In this document: positions 54,265 through 63,100 of the stretch, in pieces
Numbering within the stretch: the stretch's first letter is position 1
Layout: every line of letters starts with the position of its first letter
Assembly (NCBI GenBank): GCA_031272985.1
Contig: JAISSU010000029.1
Span: 124,001 to 188,000, forward strand
Length of the DNA: 64,000 bases
Direction of reading: 5' to 3'
DNA from: Lachnospiraceae bacterium
Lineage (GTDB): Bacteria > Bacillota > Clostridia > Lachnospirales > Lachnospiraceae
Notes under the pieces: generated by a model
Told to the model about the DNA's origin: nothing
The model's database searches: none
The model's input: the letters and a program-made list of their open reading frames with translations, nothing else
Translations under genes and position numbers: made by a program

Positions 54265-56634
54265 CTAGAATATTCTTTCATCTTTATATCCCATGCCTGT
54301 CGCCGCCCTGTTTACGCCGCAGAAATTACCAAGATATTTTCCGAGATCAGGGTCATAGACGAGTCCGTTTATCTGTACCCATCCATGTCCCGTTAATCCG
54401 CCGCGAGCTGCCTTGCACCAACCGACATGATACTCAACCTTATAACCCAATTGCTCCGCCATCATACCCATAAGAGCCGCGAACATATGGCAATTTCCTT
54501 TTCGTACATCCAGAAGCCTGCTCGCATATTTTACCTGCCATCCATTATTGGAAGTAGGTCTTCCTCCTGCACCGCCGGAGGCTTTTCCGAGACGTATATT
54601 TCTCTTAATCCAATTATATCTCTCAGCCAAGGTATTGCCTGCGCCGAGCTTTGCTATTCTGTTAAAGAGAGCCTGTTTTTCGGCACTGATGTTCAAATAT
54701 TGATTACTTCCCATGCTAAACGCAGTTGATTTCGTCACCAGCTTAATTTGAATTGCTTCGACTCTGTAGGACTGTCCTGCGCTTCCGACAGGGTCGCCGT
54801 TTCTGGCCCATCCTGTCCAGCCGTTCCATTGAGGGACATATACCCTGTAATAGATATCAAGGAAAGTCGCCAGAGTACCTGTCAGGCGGATCTTTACGGC
54901 TTCCATACGCTTATTGGTCGTTCCCAGTTCCGTACCGCTCGCCTTAAAAGAAGTCCAGCCGACATCCTGAGTATGAAGAGAATATTCAATATTTCCCGTA
55001 AACATCGTAGTCACGGGCGAAACCTTCAGGTATTCAAGCGCCACGTTTGATTTTTCCTTACCTGCTGTGGCTCCGTTTGAGACCGCACCCGTAAAAGCGG
55101 TAGCTTTATTAGCTTTAACCGAATAAGAGACAGTCGCACTTCCGCCAAAATACGCTAAAGCGGTCTTGGGAGCACTCGTATCACCTTTGGGAAGGAGCTT
55201 TAATTCAAGAGCTTCCATACGAAATGACATAGCAGCTGTCCCGGCGGGTTCGCCGTTTGAAGTCCATGGCGTCCATCCAATGTTCTGAATATGCACGCGA
55301 TAGAAGATATCAAAATTTGATGCAAGTTCATCGGTAAGTTTAATCTTAATTGCCTCGGCGCGAAGGGATTTTCCTGTTGTTCCCGCGAATTTGTCCGTAG
55401 ACACATAGGCACCGCTAAGCTTATCCAAAGTTACGATATTGGCATCCGCCGCAGACTGCCAGCCTATATTCTGAACATGGGTTTCTACTTTAATGCCGCC
55501 TTTGTAGTCACCCGGGAATAATCGAATACTTAGGGCCTCGAGGCGAAGAGATCTTCCTGTTGTCCCTGCGTATTTACTGCTGTCATTTGCTGCTATATAG
55601 CTCTGCCACGCGTAATTTTGAACGTGAGCAGTGTATGTGAGCTTTGGTTGAACCTTTGCAGGTGTCGATCCGTGTTGCGTAATCGCATAGCCACTGAAAT
55701 GTGTCGTTTCAAACGTCAGAGTCTTATTTGCTAAATCTACCGTATAATAGAATTCCTGCGTCGTTCCGTCAGGTGCTATGTAATAAAATGAAGTCTTTTC
55801 GGGATCAAATCCTTCCGGAAAGGGTATTGTGACTTCCATGAGTCCCTCCGGCTGAATATTCTCACCGTCTTTTACCAGATTGATATCATATACCGCGATT
55901 TTCTCCGCATCAGGTAGCGCATTTACAGCTAAGTCGTACAATTCTCCGGAAGTGATAGGTTCAATCACCAGTTCGGCGTCGTCATCAGGTGTGTAAGTCG
56001 CGGTCTCTTCGGGGGCTGTGGTAAACGCGTCAACTATGGGCAAATCTGCCGTGTTATCTTGAGTTTGTTCTTGAGATTCATTGCCATTAATAGATCCTGC
56101 GTTGCTTTCGTCAGTAGTTATAGCATCATCCGTTACCGTAGCGCCGTTATCCGGTTGCGAAAACCACGCATATAATTTCGTATCTTCGGTGATGATTGCG
56201 GAGGAATCGAAAGGTACCGAAAGTTCCTCATCGGTAAACCATCCTTCAAAGTGATATCCTTCCTTAATCGGAGCTGCCGGTAATGTAAGCGTCGTTCCTT
56301 TTGCTATATTAAGCCGAAGCGTTAGCGCCTTTTCTTCTTTAATGGCTTTGATTTCTTCCGATGATAAAGTGGTATCGGACTCTGTGTCTTCGTCATTATC
56401 GGATATGATTTCATCTCCGTCAGCGTCAAAGAAAATTTCTCTTTCGCCATCTAAGAAGATCACCTGAACTGTTTCTGAAATTTCTTCATTTCCTGCCGTA
56501 GCGATATTAGCCTGCGAAGCTTCTTGCGTTTCGTTTCCTGTTTCCGTGCTGCCCGCATCCGCAAAAAGCTGCGGAATCACCATTCCCGTCATTAAAGCAA
56601 CGACTAAGCAACTTGCAAGTAATTTTTTCCTCAT
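54265..56634 (-). CDS. Secreted ChW-repeat protein with transglutaminase-like domain
   Basis: A 789-residue exported protein, first gene of the minus-strand operon. A signal peptide ends near residue 26 (LFADA). An acidic region, an InlB-type B repeat (EGYHFEGWFTDEEL) and a further beta region follow. Then come five or six clostridial hydrophobic-W repeats (VQNIGW, IQNIGWTPW, TQDVGWTSF, WNGWTGW, each with a later MEAL/VEAI strand). The C-terminus is a transglutaminase-like domain with Cys in RKGNCHMFAALMG, His in GHGWVQI and Asp in VYDPDLG. ChW repeats are thought to mediate surface or substrate binding. No LPXTG anchor is seen. Confidence 0.88.
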   Translation of the reverse strand: MRKKLLASCLVVALMTGMVIPQLFADAGSTETGNETQEASQANIATAGNEEISETVQVIFLDGEREIFFDADGDEIISDNDEDTESDTTLSSEEIKAIKEEKALTLRLNIAKGTTLTLPAAPIKEGYHFEGWFTDEELSVPFDSSAIITEDTKLYAWFSQPDNGATVTDDAITTDESNAGSINGNESQEQTQDNTADLPIVDAFTTAPEETATYTPDDDAELVIEPITSGELYDLAVNALPDAEKIAVYDINLVKDGENIQPEGLMEVTIPFPEGFDPEKTSFYYIAPDGTTQEFYYTVDLANKTLTFETTHFSGYAITQHGSTPAKVQPKLTYTAHVQNYAWQSYIAANDSSKYAGTTGRSLRLEALSIRLFPGDYKGGIKVETHVQNIGWQSAADANIVTLDKLSGAYVSTDKFAGTTGKSLRAEAIKIKLTDELASNFDIFYRVHIQNIGWTPWTSNGEPAGTAAMSFRMEALELKLLPKGDTSAPKTALAYFGGSATVSYSVKANKATAFTGAVSNGATAGKEKSNVALEYLKVSPVTTMFTGNIEYSLHTQDVGWTSFKASGTELGTTNKRMEAVKIRLTGTLATFLDIYYRVYVPQWNGWTGWARNGDPVGSAGQSYRVEAIQIKLVTKSTAFSMGSNQYLNISAEKQALFNRIAKLGAGNTLAERYNWIKRNIRLGKASGGAGGRPTSNNGWQVKYASRLLDVRKGNCHMFAALMGMMAEQLGYKVEYHVGWCKAARGGLTGHGWVQINGLVYDPDLGKYLGNFCGVNRAATGMGYKDERIF

Positions 56635-56659
56635 TTCTTATCTCTCCCTGCCTGAATTT

Positions 56660-56695
56660 TGTTATACATTTATTAATCTTAAAAAAAAAAAAAAA
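56660..56695 (-). promoter_or_regulatory. Candidate promoter of the surface operon with T15 tract
   Basis: On the minus strand a run of 15 T (plus-strand A at 56681-56695) is followed by AAGATTAATAAATG and TATAAC (56666-56661), then a leader with AGGGAGAGA and the ATG. With TATAAC as -10 box, the -35 position falls inside the T-run. The homopolymer could change length by slippage and alter expression. Confidence 0.45.
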
Positions 56696-56976
56696 CACTA
56701 TTAATATGGCGCCCGAAGCGCCTCTTATGAAATAATAAATATTAAAATTTAAGAAATTAAGACCTGTTTACGATGCTTAATTAGTCGCAATAAGTTCTTA
56801 ACTTTTTGTAGCATACCATATTTTGTGGGTGTATTACAACCGTTTATCGTAGATTTTTTTACACTTTTTTATCGTAATTAAGAATTTTTTAAAGAAGTGA
56901 TTATCTCGTATTTTTGTTTATTGATGAGTTTTAGGGAAAAGTTGAGATTTTACTTGCTTTTTTTATTGGACTCTGT
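56696..56976. other. Non-coding AT-rich region upstream of two divergent units
   Basis: No supportable gene is present between the surface operon (56634) and the orphan binding protein (57139). The stretch holds a small hairpin (ggcgc at 56708-56712 with gcgcc at 56718-56722), two copies of tttatcgta (about 56842 and 56869) and very AT-rich sequence. The leader described next begins after it. Confidence 0.6.
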
Positions 56977-57138
56977 TATCTTTCTAAGCGTAACAAATCG
57001 TTCTGAAAACGAAGGTTCACACCTGAGTGAGAAGGCGCATAAGACTACCGATTATTATACTGATAGCCTTGCGTCTTGCGACGATAGGCTATTTTTTTCA
57101 TGTACAAAGGTACAATACAAAAGGAAGGGAAGATTATT
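56954..57138 (+). promoter_or_regulatory. Promoter and attenuator-like 5' leader of the orphan binding protein
   Basis: TTGCTT (56954-56959), 17 bp and the extended -10 TGTTATCTT (56974-56982) predict transcription from about 56990. The leader can form a TCGTT/AACGA hairpin (56998-57012), an AGGT/ACCT hairpin (57013-57024) and then a terminator: ATAGCCT (57063-57069) with AGGCTAT (57086-57092), an inner CGTC/GACG stem and seven T. CGC-at-AAGAC (57036-57045) is complementary to GTCTTGCG (57073-57080) inside the terminator, so an antiterminator can compete. The arrangement is that of a riboswitch or attenuator. I cannot match the sensing part to a known class. Confidence 0.6.
57062..57098 (+). 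terminator. Conditional terminator in the leader
   Basis: Perfect 7-bp outer stem, 4-bp inner stem with a TTGC loop, followed by a T-run ending at 57098. It lies 40 nt before a start codon, with no plus-strand gene upstream that it could end. Confidence 0.8.
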
Positions 57139-58221
57139 ATGAAAAAACTATTAAGTATTTTATTGATTTTGACTCTTGCGGTAACACTTTTTTCGGGTTG
57201 CAAGAAACAAGCTGACCCGCAAGGCGAGACAGATTCTACGGCAGAGACGATTAAAGACGATTCAGAAGAAGCGATTGAAACTGATAACGCTGCGGATACA
57301 GAAAGCACCGAAGAAGTTGTGACAGATGATTATTCAATTAAAATCGGCGGTCTGAAAGGACCTACGGGGATTGGTCTGGTAAAGCTGATTGACGATGCTA
57401 ATGAGGGAAAGACTGAAAATAACTACACCTTTGACGGATTTATGGCATCACCTGATGAGGTCACGCCAAAGCTGGTTCAAGGTGAGCTTGATATTGCCGC
57501 TGTCCCGTCTAATTTAGCTGCGGTTCTCTACAATAATACAAAAGGCGAAATAAAGGTCGTCGCGGTTAATACACTCGGAATCCTATATATTGTGGATACC
57601 ACCGGAGAGATATCTTCGGTTGCAGATCTAAAAGGGAAGACGATTTACGCAAACGGAAAAGGTTCTACTCCGGAGTATACGCTTCGTTACATCCTCGAAA
57701 AGAACGGACTTGATCCCGATAAAGACGTAACGATTGAATGGAAAACGGAGGCCACGGAGTCGGTGACCACTCTCGCAAAAGAGGGAGGAATCGCTATGAT
57801 GCCACAGCCATTTGTGACGGTCGCTCAGTCGCAGCTTCCGGATCTTAAGGTCGCGCTTGATTTAAATAAGGAATGGGAAAAAGTTTCAGATGGCGGCACA
57901 TTAATAACGGGAGTCATGGTTGCCAGAAGTGCCTTTTTAGAAGAGCATCCAAGTGCGGTGGCGCAGTTTTTTAAGGAATACAAGGAATCGACGGATTATG
58001 TTAACGCAAATCCGATAGAGGCATCACTTTTGGTAGAGTCATTTGACATAGTAAAGGCGCCTATTGCCGAAAAAGCCATACCCTATTGTAATATCACATG
58101 CATTACGGGAACTGAAATGAAGACAATGCTGGAGGGCTATTTACAGACTCTCGCCGACCAGAATATAAAGGCGGTGGGCGGGGCAATGCCTGCTTCGGAT
58201 TTCTATTACATAGGGGAGTAA
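57139..58221 (+). CDS. ABC-type substrate-binding lipoprotein (NMT1/SsuA-like), orphan
   Basis: A 360-residue lipoprotein with lipobox LFSGC (Cys21), an acidic linker (about 25-65) and a type II periplasmic-binding fold of the NMT1/TauA/SsuA group: GGLKGPTGIGLVKL, GELDIAAVPSNLAAVLYN, DLKGKTIYANGKGSTPEY and GIAMMPQPFVTVA. Relatives bind thiamine precursors, sulfonates, nitrate or hydroxymethylpyrimidine-like compounds; the ligand is not readable. No permease or ATPase gene is adjacent, so it must use one elsewhere. AAGGAAGGGA precedes the ATG. The radical SAM gene follows after 46 bp. Confidence 0.85.
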   Translation: MKKLLSILLILTLAVTLFSGCKKQADPQGETDSTAETIKDDSEEAIETDNAADTESTEEVVTDDYSIKIGGLKGPTGIGLVKLIDDANEGKTENNYTFDGFMASPDEVTPKLVQGELDIAAVPSNLAAVLYNNTKGEIKVVAVNTLGILYIVDTTGEISSVADLKGKTIYANGKGSTPEYTLRYILEKNGLDPDKDVTIEWKTEATESVTTLAKEGGIAMMPQPFVTVAQSQLPDLKVALDLNKEWEKVSDGGTLITGVMVARSAFLEEHPSAVAQFFKEYKESTDYVNANPIEASLLVESFDIVKAPIAEKAIPYCNITCITGTEMKTMLEGYLQTLADQNIKAVGGAMPASDFYYIGE

Positions 58222-58267
58222 GGCTTGCTCCTGACACATAATAAAGCGGAAAGGGTATAGCATTATT

Positions 58268-59245
58268 ATGACAATTAACACTCGTAACGAAGTGCTGGAA
58301 TTATTAAAAATGCCCGATGATGAATTCAACCGCACCATCAGACCAAAAGCGGTGGAATTACTTAAAGACAAGGCTCAAAACACACTTTATGGCGCCGCCA
58401 TGCTGGGTTATAGTAATATTTGCCGTTGTAAATGCCTTTATTGCGGCATGAGGGCTCCGAATTCCGGCATAAAACGCTATAGGCTGACCCCTCCCGAGGT
58501 GGAAATGAGTATCACGCAGGCAAAAGAGCTCGGATTTTCGAATATCTTCTTTGTCTCGGGAGAGGACTTGGGCTACGGCTTTGAAAATGTACTTAAAATA
58601 ATCGACAGCGCAAAATCCGCGGGGCTTTTCGTTAGCCTCGCGGGTGGCGAGTGGAACAGGTCTCAATTCTTTGAGATGAAAGAACATGGTCTGGATGAAT
58701 ATGTCCTTAAATTCGAGATGTCAGACCCCGAGACTTTTAACAGATTGAACCCTTCGACGAGCTTTGAGCACCGAATGGAATCCATCGGATGGATAAAGGA
58801 AGCCTCTCTTTACTTAGCCTCCGGCAATATTATTGACTTTCCGGGACAGACCTTAGAGCAATTGGCGGATGACATATGGCTGATGAAAGAGCTAAATATC
58901 AGTTGGGCGCCGTTATTACCATTTCTTCCGGCAGTAGGCACACCGCTTGCGAATGAGGGCGGACCCGGTAGGCTGTCACTATTATATAAGGAAATATCTC
59001 TGACCAGGATCCTGTTACCCGATATAAAAATCACCGCCCAGCAGCCATCATCAGATCCTTCAAAAGGCCTCGCCACATATGAAGGGAATATGGCGTCCAT
59101 AGAGGCGGGAGCCAATATGCTCTTTTATGATTTACTTTCGGACGCACTCGCAAAAAATTTCGTAGTCGTGGACAATAGGAGCCTTGCGGGTATAGCGCAT
59201 ATGGAGCAGTTAGCGAAGGATAAGGATATGAAACTATTCTTATAA
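58268..59245 (+). CDS. Radical SAM protein, HydE/BioB-like
   Basis: A 325-residue radical SAM enzyme. The 4Fe-4S motif CX3CX2C is Cys52, Cys56 and Cys59 (CRCKCLYCGM), with an extra Cys54. VSGEDLGYGFENVLKII, DEYVLKFEMSDPETFNRLNP and SGNIIDFPGQTLEQLADDIWLM match the HydE group more than biotin synthase. HydE helps build the [FeFe]-hydrogenase H-cluster. No hydF, hydG or hydrogenase gene is in the window, so it may be a HydE paralogue with another substrate. It lies between a binding protein and a nitrilase. Confidence 0.82.
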   Translation: MTINTRNEVLELLKMPDDEFNRTIRPKAVELLKDKAQNTLYGAAMLGYSNICRCKCLYCGMRAPNSGIKRYRLTPPEVEMSITQAKELGFSNIFFVSGEDLGYGFENVLKIIDSAKSAGLFVSLAGGEWNRSQFFEMKEHGLDEYVLKFEMSDPETFNRLNPSTSFEHRMESIGWIKEASLYLASGNIIDFPGQTLEQLADDIWLMKELNISWAPLLPFLPAVGTPLANEGGPGRLSLLYKEISLTRILLPDIKITAQQPSSDPSKGLATYEGNMASIEAGANMLFYDLLSDALAKNFVVVDNRSLAGIAHMEQLAKDKDMKLFL

Positions 59246-59312
59246 TTGCATTCCTGCGAGTTTTCGTGTACCATAGTCCCATAGATTTTTTACGATTGAA
59301 GGGGCATTTAAT

Positions 59313-60110
59313 ATGCGAATCGCGGCGATTCAGACTGATTTAGGTAAATCAGGGAATCATATAGAGCAGATTAATAATGTCAGAGCGATTTTTGAAAATT
59401 TTTTAGTTGAAAGCCGTCGCCCCGACCTGATTCTCCTGCCGGAGATTTGGGGTTGCGGTTTTTTTGCGTTCGATAAATATAAAGAAAATGCCGAGGATCT
59501 CTACGGGGATACTATTAGCTTTATGAGTGAATGGGCGAAAAATTTAAAGGCGCATATTATGACAGGGAGCTTTTTGGAGAAAGCAGAAAATAATGACGGC
59601 AGTTATTCGCTTTATAATACATCAGCCTTAATTGATCCTCGCGGCGAAGTTCTCGGAACATACAATAAGATTCATCTATTTGGTTATAGGTCTTTGGAGA
59701 CGAAGCTCCTAAAAAGCGGAGAGGCATTTTGCGTTGTTGATACTGATTTCGGTAAAGTGGGGATTACTACTTGTTATGATTTGCGTTTTCCGGAGATTTA
59801 TCGGATGATGTTGAATTCGGGCACGGAGATTTTCCTCGTTTGCGCAGCATGGCCGTATGAGAGGCTTAATCACTGGAGGCTCTTTAATCAGGTTAGAGCT
59901 TTAGAAAATCAGTCTTTTTTGATTTCATGCAATTGTGCCGGTACCCAAAATGGCGTAACGGGCGGCGGGCACAGTATGATATGCGCCCCCGATGGCAGGA
60001 TTATTGCCGAAGGTGATGAAAAGCCCGGAGTTCTTTTTGAAGACATTGATTTATCGGAAATAAAACGATACCGCGAGGAATTTCCGGTTATTAAAGACAG
60101 GAGATTTTAA
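59313..60110 (+). CDS. Carbon-nitrogen hydrolase (nitrilase superfamily, omega-amidase-like)
   Basis: A 265-residue amidase. The catalytic triad is Glu44 (LLPEIWGCG), Lys119 (YNKIHLFGY) and Cys154 (TTCYDLRFPE). These blocks resemble Nit2/omega-amidase and YafV-like members that hydrolyse alpha-keto-acid amides; the true substrate is unknown. Its stop shares one base with the dnaE start (TAATG), so the two are coupled in translation, which need not mean shared function. It follows the radical SAM gene by 67 bp. Confidence 0.88.
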   Translation: MRIAAIQTDLGKSGNHIEQINNVRAIFENFLVESRRPDLILLPEIWGCGFFAFDKYKENAEDLYGDTISFMSEWAKNLKAHIMTGSFLEKAENNDGSYSLYNTSALIDPRGEVLGTYNKIHLFGYRSLETKLLKSGEAFCVVDTDFGKVGITTCYDLRFPEIYRMMLNSGTEIFLVCAAWPYERLNHWRLFNQVRALENQSFLISCNCAGTQNGVTGGGHSMICAPDGRIIAEGDEKPGVLFEDIDLSEIKRYREEFPVIKDRRF

Positions 60111-63100
60111 TGAGCTTTGCGCATCTGCACGTCCATACCGAGTATTCGCTGCTGGACGGCTCAAATAAAATAAGTGAATGCATAGCCCGCACAAAAGAAT
60201 TGGGAATGGATTCTATCGCTATCACCGACCATGGCGTCATGTATGGGGTGATTGATTTTTATAATGAAGCGAAAAAGGCGGGGATCCGCCCGATATTTGG
60301 ATGTGAAGTCTATGTAGCTCCCGAGTCCCGCTTTAAAAAAGAAGCGCTCGGGCATGGTGAGGAAAGGTATTTTCACCTCGTTTTATTGGCAGAAAATCTC
60401 AAAGGCTATCATAATCTTATTAAGATTGTTTCCCGCGGCTTTACCGAAGGATATTACTATCGTCCGCGTGTCGATTACGAGGTATTGCGGGAATTTCATG
60501 AAGGAATAATTGCTCTTTCGGCCTGTATTTCCGGCGAGGTCTCAAGGAATCTGCGGCGTGACTTATATGACGAGGCAAAGGCGGCGGCGCTTCGCTATCT
60601 CGACATTTTCGGCGAGGGCAATTTTTTTCTTGAAATACAGGACCACGGATTGCCCGAGGAAAGAAAGGTCAATATCTCGATGGTGCAGTTATCAGCGGAT
60701 ACCGGCATTGCGCTTGTCGCCACTAACGACATACATTATACTTACGCCGAGGATGAAAAGCCGCACGATATTTTATTATGTATTCAGACGGGGAAAAAAC
60801 TCTCCGACACCGACAGAATGCGCTATGAAGGCGGGCAGTATTATCTTAAATCAGAAGAGGAAATGAGAGCGCTCTTTCCTTATGCTATCGAAGCAATAGA
60901 TAATACGGAAACGATTGCAAAGCGCTGCAATGTCGAGCTTTCTTTTGGCGAAAATAAACTTCCAAAGTACAATGTGCCGCCTGGTTACACGGCTTGTGAA
61001 TATTTAAGAAAAATCTGCGAAGAAGGTTTCGGTCTGAGGTATTCAAATAAGGAAACTTCGTTTGAAAACAATGAATCAATCGAAATCAATGAATTGAAAA
61101 AAGCCGATATGGCAATGTCCTCTGTTTTGGTAGGTCTACGTAAGCGCATGGATTATGAGCTTTCTATGATTGCGAAAATGGGTTACGTAGACTATTTCCT
61201 CGTGGTCTGGGATTTTATTCATTACGCTAAGGAACATGACATTCCGGTAGGCCCGGGGCGTGGCTCGGCAGCAGGCAGTATCGTTTCGTATTGCCTTGGG
61301 ATAACGGACATTGACCCTATTAAATACTCGCTTCTATTTGAGAGATTCTTAAATCCCGAACGCATTAGTATGCCCGATATTGACATAGATTTCTGCTTTG
61401 AGCGAAGGCAGGAGATCATTGACTATGTCGTCAGAAAATACGGAAAAGATAAAGTCGTTCAGATAATTACTTTCGGAACAATGGGAGCCAGAAGCGTTAT
61501 CCGCGATGTGGGAAGAGTGATGGATTTGCCTTATGCCATGGTGGATACTGTGGCGAAAATGATACCCTTTGCACTGGATATGACCCTTAAAAAGGCGATG
61601 GAGGAAAACCCTGAATTCCTTCGCAGATATGAAAGTGATGAGGAAGTGCATCTCTTAGTCGATATGGCAATGCGACTGGAAGGCCTGCCCAGACACGCGT
61701 CCATGCACGCCGCGGGAGTCGTTATTTGCGAGGAAAGCGTGGATGAATATGTCCCATTGGCACTCGGAGCGGACGGGAGCGTTATTACCCAATTCCCTAT
61801 GGGGACACTGGAGCGTCTGGGGCTTTTGAAAATGGATTTTCTGGGTCTTCGGACTCTTACGGTAATAGATAATGCCTCTAAGATGGCGGAAAGGTCAATC
61901 GGAAAAAAGATTGACATAAAGAATCTAAGTTATGATGATCCGCAGGTTTTTAATCTAATCGGAAGCGCAAAGACAGAGGGCGTGTTTCAGCTTGAAAGCG
62001 AAGGGATGAAGCGCTTTATGAAGGACTTGCGGCCTAAATCTCTTGAAGACATAATAGCCGGAATCTCTTTGTACCGTCCCGGGCCGATGGATTTTATCCC
62101 GAAATATGTAAAATTTCATAATCATCCCGAGGATGTCACCTATGAATGCCCGCAGCTTGAGCCGATTCTAAAGCCTACCTACGGGTGCATGGTCTATCAG
62201 GAGCAGGTAATGCAGATTGTGCGTGATTTAGCCGGTTATTCTCTGGGTCGAAGCGACCTTGTACGACGCGCTATGTCAAAGAAAAAGGGCGACGTAATGG
62301 AAAAGGAGAGGCAGATCTTTTTATTCGGCGACGGCGAGAGTGTCCCGGGTTGCCTTAAAAACGGGATTTCCGAAAAAGTTGCCAATCACATTTTTGATGA
62401 AATGACGGATTTTGCGAATTACGCTTTTAATAAATCACATGCCGCCGCTTATGCGGTGGTCGCTTATCAGACCGCATGGCTTAAGGTGTATTATCCAACG
62501 GAATTTATGGCGGCATTGATGAATTCGTTTATTGATAACGCGGGGAAGATTGCGGAGTATATTTATACATGCAGGGAGATGAATATTTCTATTTTACCGC
62601 CTGATATCAATGAGAGTGAGGGCATGTTTTGTGTACAAGAAGGTAAAATACGTTACGGGCTTGTGGCCTTAAGAAGCGTGGGCAGACCTGTCATTGAAGG
62701 TATTATAAAAGAGAGAAGAGAAAACGGTAACTACAAGGATCTTAAGGATTTCTTGTTGCGGACAACCACAAAGGAAGTAAATAAACGAACCATTGAATCA
62801 TTTATTAAGGCGGGCGTCTTTGATACCTTGAATATTACCAGAAAGCAGTGTATGGCAATGTATATTCCCTTGATGGAGCAGGTAAACAGAGAGAAAAAGT
62901 CGACTCTTTCAGGACAGATGTCGCTTTTTGATTTAATGGATCCTACGGAAAAAAGCCGCTTTGAAGTCGTCCTGCCTGATATAGGTGAATATGATAAGGA
63001 GCAGCTGCTCGGATTTGAAAAAGAAGTCCTCGGAGTCTATTTATCGGGACATCCTATTGAAGAATACATGGAATTGTGGGAAAGGCGTGTCACCAATAAA

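Noticed and set aside
53792-54268. 158-residue Ala/Ser/Val-rich open frame on the plus strand
   Set aside because: It is the mirror of the Ala/Thr/Glu codon repeats on the minus strand; it has no good ribosome-binding site and only low-complexity sequence.
56990-57061. Known riboswitch classes (TPP, SAM, T-box, cobalamin, guanidine)
   Set aside because: None of their diagnostic conserved blocks, such as CTGAGA with ACCTGATCTGG or the T-box GGTGGNACCGCG, can be found in this leader.
56897-57142. 81-residue open frame on the plus strand
   Set aside because: It runs through the promoter, leader and terminator hairpin of the binding-protein gene and shows no domain.
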